Shown in pieces: positions 62,055-64,000 of a stretch of DNA of 64,000 nt. The DNA comes from Halobacteriales archaeon QS_1_68_20 (lineage in GTDB: Archaea; Halobacteriota; Halobacteria; Halobacteriales; PXRE01): contig PXRE01000014.1 in assembly GCA_003021085.1 (NCBI GenBank), forward strand, positions 80,528 through 144,527, given 5' to 3'. How positions within the stretch are numbered: position 1 is the stretch's first letter; every line of letters begins with the position of its first letter. The position numbers and the translations under genes are program-made. The notes beneath the pieces are model-generated. The model saw only the letters and a program-made list of their open reading frames with translations, did not search any database and had not been told where the DNA came from.

Positions 62055-62384
62055 CTACCGGGACCGGGCCCACTCGACCAGCGGTTCCAGGCGCTCGCAG
62101 GCCTCCCGGCCGTCCTCGGTGAGTTCGTACTCCACCCGGGGTGGGATCTCCGCGTACTGGGTGCGGTCGACGAGTCCGGCGTCACGGAACGCCTGCAGAC
62201 GGGCGGCGACGGTCGAGGTGCTGGCCCCGGGCACCCGGGCCTCGATCTCGCCGAACCGGACGCCGTCGTGTGCGCCGACGACGCAGACGATCTGCATGGC
62301 GTACTTCCGGCTCAGGATCTCCACGACGTCCGAGGCGGGGCAGAAACACTCGGGGCGTTCGTCGAGGGTGGGCGCATCGCTCAC
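62055..62384 (-). CDS. HxlR-type winged-helix regulator (second copy)
   Basis: From the GTG at 62384 the 109-residue product (V-S-D-A-P-T, then ECFCPASDVVEILSRKYAMQ) is a clear paralogue of the regulator at 56.4 kb: both have a CxC pair, a SRKYAMQI/SRQYAMQV helix and PPRVEYELTEDGREA. It might control the P450 gene, which lies 154 bases upstream on the same strand, or another target. The longer frame from 62495 adds Arg-rich residues and is rejected. Confidence 0.82.
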   Translation of the reverse strand: MSDAPTLDERPECFCPASDVVEILSRKYAMQIVCVVGAHDGVRFGEIEARVPGASTSTVAARLQAFRDAGLVDRTQYAEIPPRVEYELTEDGREACERLEPLVEWARSR

Positions 62385-62538
62385 GGCAGGCCCGACGCCG
62401 GGACGTTCCTTAGCTACTCGGGAACCCGTAGTAGCCCGCAAGCAACGCATCGATACCGGCGACCGACTGGAGAAGAAACGGCCGCGACGGTGCAACGAAC
62501 CGGCTCGATTCCGGCGGTCGGGCGACGGCCGGGGCCCC

Positions 62539-63900
62539 TCAGCGCTCGTGGACCGTCGTCGGGAGCGGGTTCGACGGCTGGCTGGTCATCTCCGGGGCGA
62601 AGTCCAGTTCGCTCTGAGGCTCGAGGTGGTACTTCTGGCCGATGGTCGCCAGCACCAGGAGCTGTTCGAGTTTGGCGAACCGCTCGCCGATGCAGGAGCG
62701 CGGCCCCTCCCCGAACGGGATGTAGGCGTAGCGCTTGTCGATCGTGGACATGTCGTCCCAGCGTGACGGCTTGAACTCCAGCGGGTCGTCCCAGAACCGC
62801 GGATCACGGTGGACGCGGTGGATCGAGAGGTGCATGTCCGCGCCCTCCGGGATGCGGTAGCCGTGGGCCTCGATGTCCTTCGCGGCCCGCCGGGGCACCG
62901 TGTGGACCGGGGTGTGCCGTCGCATCGTCTCCTGCATGATCTTCCGCGTGAACGTCAGGTCCCCGATGTCGTCGATAGTCGGCCGGTCCCCACCGAGGAC
63001 GTCGTCCAGTTCCTCGTAGAACCGCTCGCGGACGTCGGGGTGGTTGCCCAGCAGGTGCCAGGCGAACGCCATCGACAGCCCGGAGGTGTCGTGGCCGGCG
63101 AACGTCAGGCCCGCCACCTGGTCGATCATCTCCGTCTCGGTGATGAGTTCGGAGTCGGAGTTGCGGACCTCGACCATCGTCGAGAGGAGGTCGTCACCGG
63201 TGCCGCCCTCCTCCTCGCGCTCGGCCAGCAGTCGGCGGGCCTCGCGGTTGAGCCGCCCCTTGCCCTTCTTGAACCGGTGGCGGGCCGGCGTCGGGAGCCA
63301 GTCGGGCAACACGAGCGAACTCGGGTTGAAGTACTCGTTGAGGCTGTTGGCGGCCCACCGCAGTTCCTCGTCGCCCTCCGGATCCAGCGGGCGGTCGAAG
63401 ATCGTCCCGAACAGGATCTCCAGGGCGACGTCTTTCATCTGGCCGTGGAGCGAGATCTCGCCGCCGTCCTCCCAGAGCTCCATGCGGGCCTCGATCATGT
63501 CGACCATGCTCTCGGCGTACGCCCGGATCTTCCCGGGGTAGAAGAACTCCTGCAGGGCCTCGTTCTGGCGTTCCCACTGCTCGCCCTCGACGGCGTTGAG
63601 GTTCTCGCCGAACGCGATTTCGAAGTCGTCGGTCTTCTCGAAGGCGTCCTGCTGGGTGACCATCGCCCGCTCGAAGAAGTCGGGATGTGCCATCAGGTAG
63701 ATGTCGCCGCCGACCAGGTCCATCCGGACGACGTCGCCGTACTCCTCGACCGCGGAGTCGTGGAACTCGAACGGGTCGCTGGCGTACTGGAGCGTGTTGC
63801 CGAGGATCGGGTACCCCGGCGGCGAAGGGGGCAACGGGAGGTCCTCGACGGACTCCGAGTCCGCCGTCGACGTCGAGTTCTCGGCGTGCTTGGAGCTCAT
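62539..63900 (-). CDS. Cytochrome P450
   Basis: The 453-residue product has the haem ligand motif FGEGPRSCIGERFAKLEQLL (Cys near residue 398), the I-helix AGHDTSGLSM oxygen-activation site and the K-helix ExxR in QETMRRHTPV. It is soluble, with no N-terminal membrane anchor, so it is of bacterial type and needs ferredoxin or flavodoxin-type electron donors, none of which is adjacent. Its start overlaps the stop of the upstream membrane protein gene by ATGA, so they are an operon. Substrate unknown. Confidence 0.93.
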   Translation of the reverse strand: MSSKHAENSTSTADSESVEDLPLPPSPPGYPILGNTLQYASDPFEFHDSAVEEYGDVVRMDLVGGDIYLMAHPDFFERAMVTQQDAFEKTDDFEIAFGENLNAVEGEQWERQNEALQEFFYPGKIRAYAESMVDMIEARMELWEDGGEISLHGQMKDVALEILFGTIFDRPLDPEGDEELRWAANSLNEYFNPSSLVLPDWLPTPARHRFKKGKGRLNREARRLLAEREEEGGTGDDLLSTMVEVRNSDSELITETEMIDQVAGLTFAGHDTSGLSMAFAWHLLGNHPDVRERFYEELDDVLGGDRPTIDDIGDLTFTRKIMQETMRRHTPVHTVPRRAAKDIEAHGYRIPEGADMHLSIHRVHRDPRFWDDPLEFKPSRWDDMSTIDKRYAYIPFGEGPRSCIGERFAKLEQLLVLATIGQKYHLEPQSELDFAPEMTSQPSNPLPTTVHER

Positions 63901-64000
63901 GCGTCGCTAGCGAGGTGCTCGCGCAGCTGGCGCTCGACCTCCGTGTCCTCGAACAGGAACAGGTACAGCCCGACAGTCAGCCCCGTGAAGAACAGCGCCA
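63897..64000 (-). CDS. Partial membrane protein (3' end only)
   Basis: The last 34 codons of a gene that begins beyond the window: ALFFTGLTVGLYLFLFED, a transmembrane helix, then a charged tail TEVERQLREHLASDA. It overlaps the P450 start by ATGA, so it is cotranscribed with P450. Function cannot be told from this part. Confidence 0.6.
   Translation of the reverse strand, partial: ALFFTGLTVGLYLFLFEDTEVERQLREHLASDA

Noticed and set aside
1..64000. CRISPR arrays, tRNA genes or insertion sequences
   Set aside because: I found no regularly spaced repeats, no convincing tRNA cloverleaf and no transposase gene with inverted repeat ends; small tRNAs could still have been missed by eye.

Overview
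This window comes from a haloarchaeon (class Halobacteria). The proteins are strongly acidic, codon third positions are mostly G or C, and the gene content is archaeal: TFB, aIF2-beta, RNase P Rpp30, HMG-CoA reductase, GatA/GatC without GatB, the RAD55-type ATPase family, HalOD1 and bat-type HTH proteins, Tat signals and PGF-CTERM tails. I cannot name the genus from sequence alone. It is ordinary chromosome: housekeeping genes are intact and closely packed, with short AT-rich accessory patches between them. I see no rRNA, tRNA, CRISPR array, transposase or replication origin.

Layout. 1-5.3 kb: CYTH protein, two lipoproteins, an AT-rich gene for a Tat-exported protein with a cysteine-packed tail, and an FKBP prolyl isomerase. 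5.4-7.1 kb: small genes including hicB with a frameshifted hicA. 7.1-12.1 kb: a giant subtilase with a beta-helix. 12.3-16.9 kb: RAD55-like and MinD-like ATPases, Rpp30, two paralogous membrane proteins (one decayed) behind a small secreted peptide, and RNA-binding proteins. 17-23.5 kb: TFB, Nudix, a second Cys-tail peptide, pyrBI, gatCA. 23.5-31 kb: a protease fragment, a broken lipoprotein, TANGO2-like protein, cysS, a frameshifted solute-binding protein, hmgA. 31-45 kb: aIF2-beta, the menA-menC-menE operon, a decayed beta-propeller protein, glycosyltransferase, bactofilin-like protein, menB, purD. 45-53 kb: prolyl oligopeptidase, an opsin homologue that lacks the retinal lysine, SDR, Lrp-type and E1-alpha genes. 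53-64 kb: a DCC-domain protein with an extreme Cys tail, tmk, a MerB-like lyase with an HxlR regulator, an RND exporter, a bat-type regulator, a DyP-like peroxidase, a second HxlR regulator, cytochrome P450 and a partial membrane protein.

Pathways. pyrB and pyrI overlap and encode both subunits of aspartate transcarbamoylase. menA, menC and menE overlap by ATGA and, with menB 6 kb away, supply menaquinone synthesis. gatC and gatA encode two of the three tRNA amidotransferase subunits. Six loci are broken (hicA, a membrane protein, two exported proteins with PKD/PGF-CTERM tails, a lipoprotein, an S1 protease fragment), while all housekeeping genes are open. This pattern suggests real decay of accessory and surface genes, although several breaks lie in G/C homopolymers and sequencing error is not excluded.

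The most unusual content is (i) three unlinked genes for proteins ending in cysteine-packed tails (8, 20 and 26 Cys), each behind an AT-rich leader, one fused to a DCC thiol-oxidoreductase domain; (ii) the lysine-less opsin; (iii) a 62-residue secreted peptide gene in front of tandem membrane-protein paralogues; and (iv) a dispersed AT-rich palindrome, present three times, that twice lies beside a related GC-rich intergenic element.
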